Assembly (NCBI RefSeq): GCF_022627325.1
Contig: NZ_JAETZZ010000008.1
Span: 224,875 to 288,874 of the forward strand
Length of the DNA stretch: 64,000 nt
Source: Pseudomonas putida
GTDB taxonomy: Bacteria; Pseudomonadota; Gammaproteobacteria; Pseudomonadales; Pseudomonadaceae
Direction: 5' to 3'
Under the pieces are notes generated by a model. It was given only the letters and a program-made list of their open reading frames with translations, made no database searches and was not told where the DNA came from. Made by a program: the position numbers and the translations under genes. This document shows, piece by piece, positions 17,956-25,815 of this stretch (the first letter of the stretch is position 1; every line of letters begins with the position of its first letter).

Positions 17956-19281
17956 ATGGCACTGACACGCGAACAGCAAATTGCAGCCCTCGAGAAAGAC
18001 TGGGCCGAAAACCCGCGCTGGAAAGGCGTGACCCGTACCTACACCGCCGCCGATGTCGTTCGCCTGCGTGGCTCCCTGCAGCCGGAGCACACCCTGGCCC
18101 GCCTGGGTGCAGAAAAACTGTGGAAGCTGGTCACCGAAGGTGCCCACCCGTCCTTCCGCCCTGAAAAAGATTTCGTCAACTGCATGGGCGCCCTGACCGG
18201 CGGCCAGGCAGTGCAGCAGGTCAAGGCCGGCATCCAGGCCATCTACCTGTCTGGCTGGCAGGTGGCCGCCGACAACAACTCGGCCGAGTCCATGTACCCT
18301 GACCAGTCGCTGTACCCGGTCGACTCCGTACCGACCGTGGTCAAGCGCATCAACAACTCGTTCCGCCGCGCCGACCAGATCCAGTGGAAAGCCGGCAAGA
18401 ACCCCGGCGACGAAGGTTACATCGACTACTTCGCACCAATCGTGGCAGACGCTGAGGCCGGTTTCGGCGGCGTATTGAACGCCTACGAGCTGATGAAGAA
18501 CATGATCGAAGCGGGCGCTGCCGGTGTGCACTTCGAAGACCAGCTGGCCTCGGTGAAAAAGTGTGGCCACATGGGCGGCAAGGTGCTGGTACCTACCCAG
18601 GAAGCCGTGCAAAAGCTGGTGGCAGCTCGCCTGGCCGCTGACGTATCGGGCGTACCGACCATCATCCTGGCCCGTACCGACGCCAACGCCGCCGACCTGC
18701 TGACCAGCGACTGCGACCCCTACGACCAGCCGTTCGTGATCGGTGAGCGTACCCGTGAAGGCTTCTACAAGGTACGCGCCGGCCTCGACCAGGCCATCGC
18801 CCGCGGCCTTGCCTACGCGCCGTATGCCGACCTGATCTGGTGCGAAACCGCCAAGCCGGACCTAGACGAAGCCCGCCGCTTCGCCGAAGCGATCAAGAAG
18901 GAATACCCGGACCAGCTGCTGTCGTACAACTGCTCGCCTTCCTTCAACTGGAAGAAGAACCTGGACGACGCCACCATCGCCAAATTCCAGCGCGAGCTGT
19001 CGGCCATGGGCTACAAGCACCAGTTCATCACCCTGGCCGGCATCCACAACATGTGGCACGGCATGTTCAACCTGGCGCACGACTACGCCCGCAACGACAT
19101 GACCGCTTACGTGAAGCTGCAGGAGCAGGAGTTCGCCGACGCCAGCAAAGGCTACACCTTCGTGGCGCACCAGCAGGAAGTGGGCACCGGCTACTTCGAC
19201 GACATGACCACCGTGATTCAGGGTGGCGCATCGTCGGTGACGGCACTGACCGGTTCGACCGAAGAAGAGCAGTTCCACTGA
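17956..19281 (+). CDS. aceA: Isocitrate lyase
   Basis: A 441 aa cytosolic enzyme that splits isocitrate into glyoxylate and succinate, the first step of the glyoxylate shunt, allowing growth on acetate and fatty acids. The catalytic signature KKCGH is at 201-205, and Mg-binding residues lie in segments such as [12 protein letters not shown] and VHFEDQLAS. Start ATG 17956 gives [20 protein letters not shown], usual for the Pseudomonas 441-residue form. A strong terminator follows. It competes with Icd and Idh, both encoded in this window, for isocitrate. Confidence 0.97.
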   Translation: MALTREQQIAALEKDWAENPRWKGVTRTYTAADVVRLRGSLQPEHTLARLGAEKLWKLVTEGAHPSFRPEKDFVNCMGALTGGQAVQQVKAGIQAIYLSGWQVAADNNSAESMYPDQSLYPVDSVPTVVKRINNSFRRADQIQWKAGKNPGDEGYIDYFAPIVADAEAGFGGVLNAYELMKNMIEAGAAGVHFEDQLASVKKCGHMGGKVLVPTQEAVQKLVAARLAADVSGVPTIILARTDANAADLLTSDCDPYDQPFVIGERTREGFYKVRAGLDQAIARGLAYAPYADLIWCETAKPDLDEARRFAEAIKKEYPDQLLSYNCSPSFNWKKNLDDATIAKFQRELSAMGYKHQFITLAGIHNMWHGMFNLAHDYARNDMTAYVKLQEQEFADASKGYTFVAHQQEVGTGYFDDMTTVIQGGASSVTALTGSTEEEQFH

Positions 19282-19300
19282 TAGTGGCTTGCTGTTGAAC

Positions 19301-19338
19301 AAAAGCCCGGGGCTTGTGAAAGCTCCGGGCTTTTTTTC
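19301..19338 (+). terminator. Rho-independent terminator of aceA
   Basis: AAAGCCCGGGGCTT-GTGA-AAGCTCCGGGCTT forms a GC-rich stem followed by seven T residues, 20 bp after the aceA stop. Confidence 0.9.
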
Positions 19339-19339
19339 A

Positions 19340-19542
19340 TACAAGCTTCTGGTTGTTTTCAGAGAAAGAGCGCACGCAGGCCTGAGTTGTTCATGCCGGA
19401 GAAAATTTGGCTGCCATGCTAGCCTCGTCACGTCGCACTGACTTTTCTTTCACTCAATTTTCACGGCAACGAGCGGATACTGCAGCCATCCCTACGTGAT
19501 AGACGCTCCTTTGCCCGCCCCTCCCGGCGGGCTTTCTTTTGC
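19340..19542 (+). ncRNA. Candidate small RNA or OPT leader ending in terminator
   Basis: Downstream of the aceA terminator there is about 200 bp with no gene, closed by a second Rho-independent terminator (GCCCGCC / GGCGGGC stem followed by TTTCTTTT, 19513-19540). Since aceA already has its own terminator, something separately transcribed may end here. It could be an sRNA or an attenuated leader of the OPT gene at 19675. No clear promoter was found, so the 5' end is unknown. From 19543 to 19674 I see only the OPT ribosome-binding site. Confidence 0.3.
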
Positions 19543-19674
19543 TCGCGATTTGCCATGGCCTGCCTCGTCCATGGCACCATTCATTTCAGAACGCTGCCCA
19601 TCGGCGTGAACCTTCAGGGCTTTGCGGGCTCAGTTGTGCAGACAGCGCTTGCACCATCGAGAAAGGGATTTGTA

Positions 19675-21432
19675 ATGGGACATGCTCCACCCGCCGCTCT
19701 GCCAAAGGTTCGCATCGAACGTGAACTGAGCCCGCGGGCCGTGCTCACCGGCGCGCTGCTGGGCATCTTGCTCACGCCATCGAATGTGTATGCGGGCCTC
19801 AAGATCGGCTGGTCATTCAACATGTCGATCATCGCGTTGCTGGTCGGCTTCGCCCTGTGGCAGGGCATGGCGGGCCGCGCGAAGGGCCGGCCCGCGTGGA
19901 CACTGCACGAAAGCAATATCAACCAGACCATGGCGTCGGCGGCTGCTTCCATCATTTCCGGCGGGCTGGTGGCACCGATCCCTGCCTATACGCTGCTCAC
20001 CGGCAACCAACTGGACCCAGTGCCGATGATCGCCTGGGTGTTTTCCGTAAGCTTTTTGGGCATCTGGATCGCCTGGTATCTACGCCTCGCCTTGCTCAAC
20101 GACCGTGACCTGAAGTTCCCCGAAGGCATGGCGACCCTGGAAACGCTGCAGCAGATCTACAATCATGGGCGCGAGGCCATGGCTCGCATCAAAGTGCTAT
20201 GCAGTGCAGCGCTGCTGTCAGGGCTGGTGAAGTGGATTGATGGCTTCGTCTGGGCCATACCGCGCTGGGCCCCCACACCTGCGCTCGAACGCCTGACCTT
20301 CACTGTCGACCCTTCACTGTTGCTTATCGGCTTTGGCGGCATCATCGGCATTCGCGTGGGCCTGACGTTGCTGTTCGGCGCTGCGCTGGCCTGGGGTGGG
20401 CTAGCGCCGTGGCTGATCGACCACGCATTGGTAGTGATCGCCCCTAACGCCAGCGGCCCCCAGTTCGCCGCGTTGGTGGAGTGGCTGTTGTGGCCGGGCG
20501 TAAGCCTGATGGTCTGTGCGACCCTGACGTCATTGGCAATTCGTCTGTTGCAAGTGCCACGGCGGTTGCCTGCGAATGAGCCAGAACGTCGGGCGCCGCG
20601 TGTCAGGGCACGGTTTTCGCCAGGGCCTGCATCGGGTCTGCTGCTGTCCATCGCTCTGGTCGTCGCCCTCCAGGCGCTGCTGTTCGGGATCGATTGGTGG
20701 ATGGCGTTGTTGAGCATTCCTTTGGCGATTTGCCTTGCTGTCGTCGCCGCACGCGTCGTCGGTGCCACCGGCATTGCGCCGATTGGCGCGATTGGCAAGC
20801 TGTCGCAACTCAGCTTCGGCCTGATCGCCCCGGGCCAGGTGGCCATCAACCTGATGAGCGCCAACACGGCAGGTGGCGCGGCCGGGCAGGCCACTGACCT
20901 GATGAACGATTTCAAGGTTGGCCTGGCGATCGGCGCCACCCCGCACAAGCAGCTGGTTGCTCAATGCATCGGTATTTTCATAGGCAGTGTGGTCGGCGTA
21001 CTGGTTTACCTGATGCTGATCCCGGATCCGCAAACCATGTTGCTTACCGAGCAGTGGCCTGCGCCGGCTGTCGCGACCTGGAAAGCGGTGGCCCAGACGC
21101 TGACACATGGCTTGGGCGCGCTGTCGCCGGAAATCCGCTGGGCGATCTTGGTCGGCAGCGCCGTTGGCGTACTGCTGGGCATGCTGGACAGCCTGCTACC
21201 GCAACGGGCGGCACGCTGGTTGCCGAGCACCGCCGCGCTGGGGTTGGCATTCATACTGCCAGCGTCGATCGCAATGATGATGGGCTTTGGCGCAGTGCTT
21301 ACCTGGCTGATCAACTGCCGATGGCCGAGAGTCACAGAGCGCTTCGCGATCACAGCGGCCGCAGGGTTGATTGCCGGTGAAAGCATCACGGGCGTTGGGG
21401 CATCGTTCTGGGAGATGCTTAGGGCGTTGTAG
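19675..21432 (+). CDS. OPT-family oligopeptide transporter
   Basis: A 585 aa polytopic inner-membrane protein with about 14-16 hydrophobic segments. Diagnostic stretches are LTGALLGILLTPSNVYAGLKIGWSFNMSI near the N-terminus, KFPEGMATLETLQ, and LMSANTAGGAAGQATDLMNDFKVG in the second half, all typical of bacterial OPT proteins that import small peptides or metal-chelator complexes. ATG 19675 follows AAGGGA and gives MGHAPPAALPKVRIERELSP. It sits at the edge of the accessory region. Its usual neighbour is not evident here, so it may have been acquired or moved. Confidence 0.87.
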   Translation: MGHAPPAALPKVRIERELSPRAVLTGALLGILLTPSNVYAGLKIGWSFNMSIIALLVGFALWQGMAGRAKGRPAWTLHESNINQTMASAAASIISGGLVAPIPAYTLLTGNQLDPVPMIAWVFSVSFLGIWIAWYLRLALLNDRDLKFPEGMATLETLQQIYNHGREAMARIKVLCSAALLSGLVKWIDGFVWAIPRWAPTPALERLTFTVDPSLLLIGFGGIIGIRVGLTLLFGAALAWGGLAPWLIDHALVVIAPNASGPQFAALVEWLLWPGVSLMVCATLTSLAIRLLQVPRRLPANEPERRAPRVRARFSPGPASGLLLSIALVVALQALLFGIDWWMALLSIPLAICLAVVAARVVGATGIAPIGAIGKLSQLSFGLIAPGQVAINLMSANTAGGAAGQATDLMNDFKVGLAIGATPHKQLVAQCIGIFIGSVVGVLVYLMLIPDPQTMLLTEQWPAPAVATWKAVAQTLTHGLGALSPEIRWAILVGSAVGVLLGMLDSLLPQRAARWLPSTAALGLAFILPASIAMMMGFGAVLTWLINCRWPRVTERFAITAAAGLIAGESITGVGASFWEMLRAL

Positions 21433-21681
21433 CTGCAGGAAACAGCATTGCACACACGGCAGCGCCAGTGTTTTTGCCTGCCGTGAGTGAATGTCAGCTC
21501 TGGGTCTAGGTGTTTTCCGGTTGTGTTCGGAAAATCAGACTTTTTCCCTTTCATGTAGTCCATTTCCCAAACATACTGCAGCCGCCTGATTTCCGTTGCG
21601 GTCGCCCTGCTCGCGCTCTAGTCTCGGCCTGTTGCTGCACAACAGCGACACGGCTTTGACAGGTCGTAACGGTTTAAGCAC

Positions 21682-21804
21682 ATGGCTTTCCTTCTATGGT
21701 GGCTGTGCGTGGGGCACGCTTGCGTGCGCCGGAACTTTGCTTATTCCGCCGGTCTGTCAACCCACGTACAGCTGCCACCCTTCTGTTTGACAGCGGCGAG
21801 GTGA
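21682..21804 (+). CDS. Possible 40-aa leader ORF
   Basis: ATG 21682 opens a 40-codon frame, MAFLLWWLCVGHACVRRNFA onward, ending with TGA just before the small gene at 21829. No good ribosome-binding site precedes it. The same DNA forms potential hairpins: GCGT/ACGC around GGGGC, CGGAA/TTCCG, and CTGTCAA (21754-21760) with TTGACAG (21787-21793). It may be a structured leader rather than a translated gene. In the second copy the first seven and two-thirds codons are replaced by an IS end. Confidence 0.3.
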   Translation: MAFLLWWLCVGHACVRRNFAYSAGLSTHVQLPPFCLTAAR

Positions 21805-21828
21805 CGGCATCCATAGAGGTAATAAGCG

Positions 21829-22071
21829 ATGTTGAAGATGGTTCCCGATCCACCCCACGCCCTCCACAATCTCGAAGACACTCTCATCCAGGCCGCAGAC
21901 TTCGCTAACTGCGCGCTAGCCGTTGCGCATCAGGCGATGCTTGTTCAGCCGCGGTCGCCTGCGTCGGCTCTGATGAGGGCGTCGACACATGAACTCGAGT
22001 CGCTGCGTGTGCTGCTTGAGGCGGCATTGATTCAGGTCCAGATGCCGGCCGAGCCGCGAACCCTGCACTGA
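21829..22071 (+). CDS. Small Pseudomonas protein, DUF6124-like, copy 1
   Basis: An 80 aa protein starting MLKMVPDPPHALHNLEDTLI, preceded by AGAGGT at a good distance. It is helical, with no signal peptide or membrane segment. The MxK-x-x-PDPP start resembles the Pseudomonas DUF6124 family of short proteins, which commonly come in multiple copies with a conserved leader; the assignment is tentative. The next gene in the cassette is the DUF3077 protein. The sequence is identical to the copy at 25940. Function unknown. Confidence 0.65.
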   Translation: MLKMVPDPPHALHNLEDTLIQAADFANCALAVAHQAMLVQPRSPASALMRASTHELESLRVLLEAALIQVQMPAEPRTLH

Positions 22072-22074
22072 GTC

Positions 22075-22091
22075 GACAACACTGTGTTGTC
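22075..22091. repeat. 17-bp perfect palindrome between cassette genes
   Basis: GACAACAC-T-GTGTTGTC is exactly self-complementary around one T and is followed by a half-REP (GCCGGCAAGCCGGCT). It is conserved at 26186-26202 in copy 2. No T-run follows, so it may stabilise or process an mRNA, or be an operator. Confidence 0.6.
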
Positions 22092-22222
22092 TGGGCGGGC
22101 ACTGACGCCGGCAAGCCGGCTACCGAGGCATGCGCGGCACTGCTTGAGGCTGGTGTCGCGACAACGGGCGCAGCTTACCCGCGAAAGGGCCCGCTCAGAC
22201 CCTGGATGCTTCGGAGAGATCA

Positions 22223-22519
22223 ATGCCTAGCGACGAGCCGGACGTAAAAACCACCGTGGGCAAGACCACGTTCTTTCAAGGTGAACACCAGACCCACCCC
22301 CTGTTTCGCGTCGAGGCCGGCATCCCTTGCCAGTCTGCCCGGGAGCAGGCTTCGGAACTGATGGGTTATGTGCGGGAATTGACGATCATCGGCGTGCTGG
22401 ATGAGAACCCGATGATGGTCTGGGCAGCGCATTACCTGAGTGCCTTGGCCAAGGCGCTGATGGATGATGCCGAGTTGGGCATGATGCGCCGAGAAAGAGG
22501 CCCGGCATCACTGAGGTGA
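22223..22519 (+). CDS. DUF3077 family protein, copy 1
   Basis: A 98 aa protein with GGAGAG just before ATG 22223. TTFFQGEHQTHPLFRVEAGI followed by SAREQASELMGYVRELTI matches what I know of DUF3077, a family nearly confined to Pseudomonas and of unknown function. Copy 1 ends ERGPASLR and copy 2 ends ERRPASACR because the repeat stops at codon 96. It is the second gene of the repeated cassette, 151 bp after the 80-aa gene. Confidence 0.8.
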   Translation: MPSDEPDVKTTVGKTTFFQGEHQTHPLFRVEAGIPCQSAREQASELMGYVRELTIIGVLDENPMMVWAAHYLSALAKALMDDAELGMMRRERGPASLR

Positions 22520-22555
22520 AGTTGAAAGCACTGCAAAAGCTGCTGCCACCGATTT

Positions 22556-23041
22556 CTAAGAAGGCTCGCTCAACGTCGCCGAAACCGTTACCCAGCGCTC
22601 CCGCAAATGACGCGGATAGCCAGCAAATCTCTCGCATCCTTTAATCAGACACAACGCTTGAGCACGGTTTTGGATCGGTCGTCGGACTTGACGCCTGGCA
22701 ACATCCCTCGCTTTGATCCACCGGCAAGCCTCGATCTCGTTGCGAAGTCGAGGTTTGTCACTAGCCACTAGCCCTGCGTGCTTCGAACAGGTAATAAATC
22801 ACCTTCTCTTCGCGGTACACCGAGACATAGCGAAGCTCATCAAAGACTAAACCTGTTTCTTCCGCCATTTCCGCATAGCCGCCTGCCGAGGGGTCTCCTC
22901 GCGTTCTACGCTGCCGCCCGGCAGGTTCCACTTCGCGTTGCGATTGCGCACAAACAGCACTTCGCCATCTTTTTGCTAGATCACGGTAGCGCGAACTTTG
23001 ATGACCTTGCGTTCGGCTGTAGCAATGCCCGTTGCCTTCAT
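22556..23041 (-). pseudogene. Nudix hydrolase pseudogene with three lesions
   Basis: Reading the minus strand from ATG 23041 gives MKATGIATAERKVIKVRATV, then an in-frame TAG where a Cys or similar residue is expected, then KDGEVLFVRNRNAKWNLPGG. The Nudix box continues GGSVEREETPRQAAMR, but one base is missing; restoring it gives EMAEETGLVFDELRYVSVYR. Farther on GCTAGTG is tandemly duplicated (7 bp), again shifting the frame, after which DKPRLRNEIEACRWIKARD completes the domain. Ancestral length would be about 160 aa. Nonsense, -1 and +7 changes show it is long dead. Confidence 0.85.
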
Positions 23042-23747
23042 GGAGAGTTCTGATGGGTTGGGGCCGGACTTGGGCTCTGCGGCCCCTTTATGCCAAGCCT
23101 ATGCCTGCTTTGTGTCCGTTAAATGACCGCCAGTGATCTCGACCGTTCAAGCTATTCTCTTAGTTGGAAAAACTTCAGACAGCTCAATGCGATGTTCCGC
23201 TCATCCCTCAAGCTGAAAGATATTGGAAGCGCTTCCGACATAAACCATACCCTAGGGTGTTTCCAGAGCTAGCTTTCTATCCCCCAGAAACGCAAAAGGC
23301 AGGCCCACTTTCGCACTTAGCCAACTGACTTAACTGATAAAAACAAGTAAAAGGCAATCCAACAAAAGTCAGCAGCCTGAAGTCTGCAAATGCCATTTCA
23401 ATAAATCAAAAACAGGCATATCAAGAAATATTGAATGAATTATCTAGCGCGGAAATATGGACTGAAATATGGGCCTAATGCATCTGATCTATTTTTTCCT
23501 TACACCGAACAGCTAAGTAGTCCATTAACATGGCGGAGTTTTTCTGCCCCAAATGGCATGCCATGCATTTCAAAAAGTGGGGGCTGGGGAGGAATCGTCA
23601 GGCTTGAGTGGGCACCCACCACAAGCGCTTTTTCTCATCCGCTTCCACCTCCCCTGCTCCGATAGCTTTACCCGCACTGTGATCGTCGAGATAATGGCAT
23701 TTTAAAATCAAAATACCTGCCAACAGTAGGCATCACATGGAGCTCGA
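23042..23747. other. AT-rich intergenic stretch with coding remnant
   Basis: About 700 bp, clearly lower in GC than the rest. On the plus strand about 23343-23479 an open stretch reads VKGNPTKVSSLKSANAISIN, then QKQAYQEILNELSSAEIWTE and IWA-stop. It has no start codon and looks like the C-terminal end of a lost gene, composition unlike the neighbours. I do not recognise it. A frame at 23435-23665 is open but has no ribosome-binding site or family resemblance. No RNA gene seen. Confidence 0.35.
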
Positions 23748-24506
23748 ATGAACCAAGCACAACCCCCCGTGTTTTCTCCCCGCACCAACCAGATCACCTC
23801 GCTGGCAGCTAGGATCATGACCGGGCTGGGCGTTGTCCTGGGCGGCATGTGGGCAATCATCACCTACCTGGTACCCGACCCAAGCGTATTCGGTTTCGGC
23901 TTCATTAATTGGCGCAACATCGTGCTGCTGGTCAGCGTATTCACTGTTCTCGGCGCGCTTTCGCTATGCTGGCAAATCCGCAATTTACCGAAGATGCTCC
24001 ACGGGGCGACCCTCACCCTGCTGATCGCCGGTCTGTCGTTCATCTTTTTCATTCTTGGCACCGAATACGCCAAGCCGACGTTCGAGTTCGCCAAGGTTCA
24101 ATCCATGGTCGTCGAGAATGACGGCAACAACCTTTTGGGCAAGCGCATGGAAGTAGTGGACAGCGTGCGTGTTGAGTTGGTGGGTTGCGAGAACATCGGC
24201 CGCTATCCCAACTGCACCTTCACTCTCACCAACCTGGAAATGGACCGCGACTTCCGGTTCGAGAGCGCCAGCCGGTTCTTCGATGAGTCCGGTGCACCGG
24301 TGTCGATCAAGGAGCTGCGGGTGGGCCAACAACCAGTGAGCTACTGGAACAGCTTCCAAATCCTTCGGAATGTGCCGACCACCGTGATCTTGGTGTTCCA
24401 GGAAACCGACCGAAAGGTCGAGCACAGTCCGTCGATCAAGCTGATTGTCTCGACGCGGGACAACGGCACCCAGGCCCTCAAGTTCAACGATGTGACCTTG
24501 AAGTGA
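23748..24506 (+). CDS. Hypothetical membrane protein, 3 predicted TM segments
   Basis: A 252 aa protein I cannot assign. Three hydrophobic segments lie at about 23-42 (IMTGLGVVLGGMWAIITYLV), 57-75 (NIVLLVSVFTVLGALSLCW) and 85-104 (GATLTLLIAGLSFIFFILGT). The remaining about 150 residues form a soluble, probably beta-rich domain with two cysteines in VGCENIGRYPNCTF that could form a disulfide if periplasmic. GAGCTCGA precedes the ATG. It sits alone among broken genes and IS remnants, so it is accessory. Its codon use is GC-rich, unlike the AT-rich DNA just upstream. Confidence 0.65.
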   Translation: MNQAQPPVFSPRTNQITSLAARIMTGLGVVLGGMWAIITYLVPDPSVFGFGFINWRNIVLLVSVFTVLGALSLCWQIRNLPKMLHGATLTLLIAGLSFIFFILGTEYAKPTFEFAKVQSMVVENDGNNLLGKRMEVVDSVRVELVGCENIGRYPNCTFTLTNLEMDRDFRFESASRFFDESGAPVSIKELRVGQQPVSYWNSFQILRNVPTTVILVFQETDRKVEHSPSIKLIVSTRDNGTQALKFNDVTLK

Positions 24507-24589
24507 GTACTCTGCCCCCCTTTTGAAATGGCTTCAACTGCCCGACATGCACTCTGCCATCCGCGTCCCAGCGGCGAGCTCGCGCCCGC

Positions 24590-24640
24590 CGTTGCTTAAG
24601 AAAAACTTAACGCGGTGTCCGAGGTTAGTTGACCACTACA
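24590..24640 (-). mobile_element. Probable IS3-family terminal remnant
   Basis: On the minus strand the segment begins TGTAGTGGTCAACTAACCTC and continues GGACACCGCG, which I recall as the terminal pattern of IS3-family elements in Pseudomonas. Only about 50 bp remains and no transposase adjoins it. The truncated ORF to the right starts exactly at its tip. Confidence 0.4.
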
Positions 24641-25052
24641 TGCTTACCTCAAGCAGGCCGTAGATAAACGGCAAGGGGAAGAAACCGCAAGCGAGGCTAT
24701 CAACCTGCGCCTGAAATTCATTAGGAACATGGTGTGCTTCCGACTGCCACGGGACATCATGGCGATCAACAAGATCCAGGCTGATGTCCTGGCGAAGAGG
24801 GGCTACGAACCTGGTGATTTCAGCTTCTTTGCGGAGCAGCTCGAAAACCTATTCCTCGACCCACTGCTGACGGCTTTGGACGAGTATGGAATCCCCACGC
24901 AGATTTCCACCCAGATCAAACACCTCATTCTGCCGTCAGATAATCTGAACGACCTTTTGGCCAAACTCCGCGCGCTAGCCCCACGCTTGGAGCATCTCCG
25001 GCTTACTGGGTTTGAAAAAGGCGTAATGCACTGGGCTGTAGCCGAGATGTGA
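24641..25052 (+). pseudogene. C-terminal fragment of a larger unknown protein
   Basis: The frame is open from the IS tip, without a start codon at the true end: AYLKQAVDKRQGEETASEAI, then NLRLKFIRNMVCFRLPRDIM, ending GFEKGVMHWAVAEM at 25052. ATG 24729 or 24759 could only give a shortened product. It is helical and acidic. The tail is reminiscent of C-terminal extensions of large DEAD/DEAH-type helicases, but there is no catalytic motif, so I make no functional claim. Its coding quality ends where sequence matching IS150-type DNA begins, so it is bounded by mobile DNA on both sides. Confidence 0.5.
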
Positions 25053-25124
25053 CAGCTCCCCCCTGGCATAGGGGGGGGCGACCTCGTGTCCGCCAGCCTC
25101 GGGCCGGACTCTGTCTTTCGTGAA

Positions 25125-25815
25125 GGCTCAGCATGCCGTTCTGGCTTCTGCAGAGCTTTGAGCTGGTAGTAGAAGGTGCTGCGCGCCAATTCGACCAGCT
25201 TAAGGAGGTCAGGCAAAGGAAACCTGCGCTTGAGGTTGGAAACGATCAGGACTTTTGCCCGCGTATTCGCTCCTTTTCCTCGCGCAGAGCCTTGAGCTCC
25301 TTTAGAACAGCATTCTCCATGCGCAGGTACTCAAGTTCAGCCAACAGCTGATCTCGAGACTTCTGATCATCATTGGTATCGGTGGGTATGGCAGGCTTGA
25401 TCTTCTTCGGCACGTTGTTTGGCTTACTTGGTTTGATGGCAATAGAGGGGGTAAGACTGCCACTGTAGTACTGCCGTTGCCAAAAGCCTATCCGAGAGGA
25501 CTGCCCGAGACCAAAATGGGCAGCGGTCTGGCGCAGCGAAAGCCGGTGCTCGTGCATGTAGCTGAGCACCTGCCGTTTGAAATCATTGGTATAGCGCTGC
25601 CCATGCGAGCCTGTGCCAGCGCCATTATTGGCCTGATAACTGGCCACCCAGCGTCGAAGCAGACTGAAATCGATACCGAAGTGTTTAGCCACCTTTCGGA
25701 AACCGTTGCTGCCATCCAGGTAGGCTGTAATCGCTGTGAGCTTGAATTGCTCGGTGTACTTACCCATAGATCCCCCAAGGGTTGGATTGGTGTCCAACTT
25801 CTTGGGGGCAGTCCA
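25125..25815 (-). mobile_element. Truncated IS3/IS150-group insertion sequence
   Basis: The intact end is at 25815: minus-strand TGGACTGCCCCCAAGAAGTT begins the terminal repeat. A complete OrfA follows, then only about the first 35-40 codons of OrfB (PDLLKLVELARSTFYYQL, then KALQKPERHAE), after which similarity to transposase stops near 25125. The DDE catalytic domain and the other terminal repeat are missing, so the element cannot move by itself. Confidence 0.85.
25246..25767 (-). CDS. IS150-type transposase OrfA
   Basis: A 173 aa protein, usual length for OrfA of the IS150 group. It has two helix-turn-helix units (YTEQFKLTAITAYLDGSNGF, then DFSLLRRWVASYQ; and YTNDFKRQVLSYMHEHRLSL, then RQTAAHFGLG) and a C-terminal leucine-rich coiled coil (QLLAELEYLRMENAVLKELK). 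In intact elements ribosomal frameshifting fuses it to OrfB to make the transposase; here OrfB is lost. ATG 25767 was chosen over the longer frame, giving MGKYTEQFK. Any remaining role would be inhibition of related elements. Confidence 0.88.
   Translation of the reverse strand: MGKYTEQFKLTAITAYLDGSNGFRKVAKHFGIDFSLLRRWVASYQANNGAGTGSHGQRYTNDFKRQVLSYMHEHRLSLRQTAAHFGLGQSSRIGFWQRQYYSGSLTPSIAIKPSKPNNVPKKIKPAIPTDTNDDQKSRDQLLAELEYLRMENAVLKELKALREEKERIRGQKS

Larger units (their letters stand above)
21705..22510 (+). repeat. 806-bp direct repeat, copy 1
   Basis: The segment recurs at 25816-26621 with a constant offset of 4111 bp. I counted about 7 substitutions and no indels, roughly 99% identity. 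It contains most of the leader, the 80-aa gene, a palindrome and nearly all of the DUF3077 gene. Its left edge matches exactly the IS end at 25815 in the other copy. Confidence 0.95.

Noticed and set aside
21829..22519. Toxin-antitoxin pair
   Set aside because: Two adjacent small genes invite the idea, but neither has a toxin or DNA-binding domain and they are 151 bp apart rather than overlapping.
22778..23053. Plus-strand frame of 91 codons
   Set aside because: It is the reverse of the Nudix pseudogene, which explains the region better.
23435..23665. Plus-strand frame of 76 codons in AT-rich DNA
   Set aside because: No ribosome-binding site, and the translation resembles no family; it overlaps the end of another remnant frame.
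24641..25052. Functional helicase gene
   Set aside because: Only a C-terminal tail without ATPase or helicase motifs is present.
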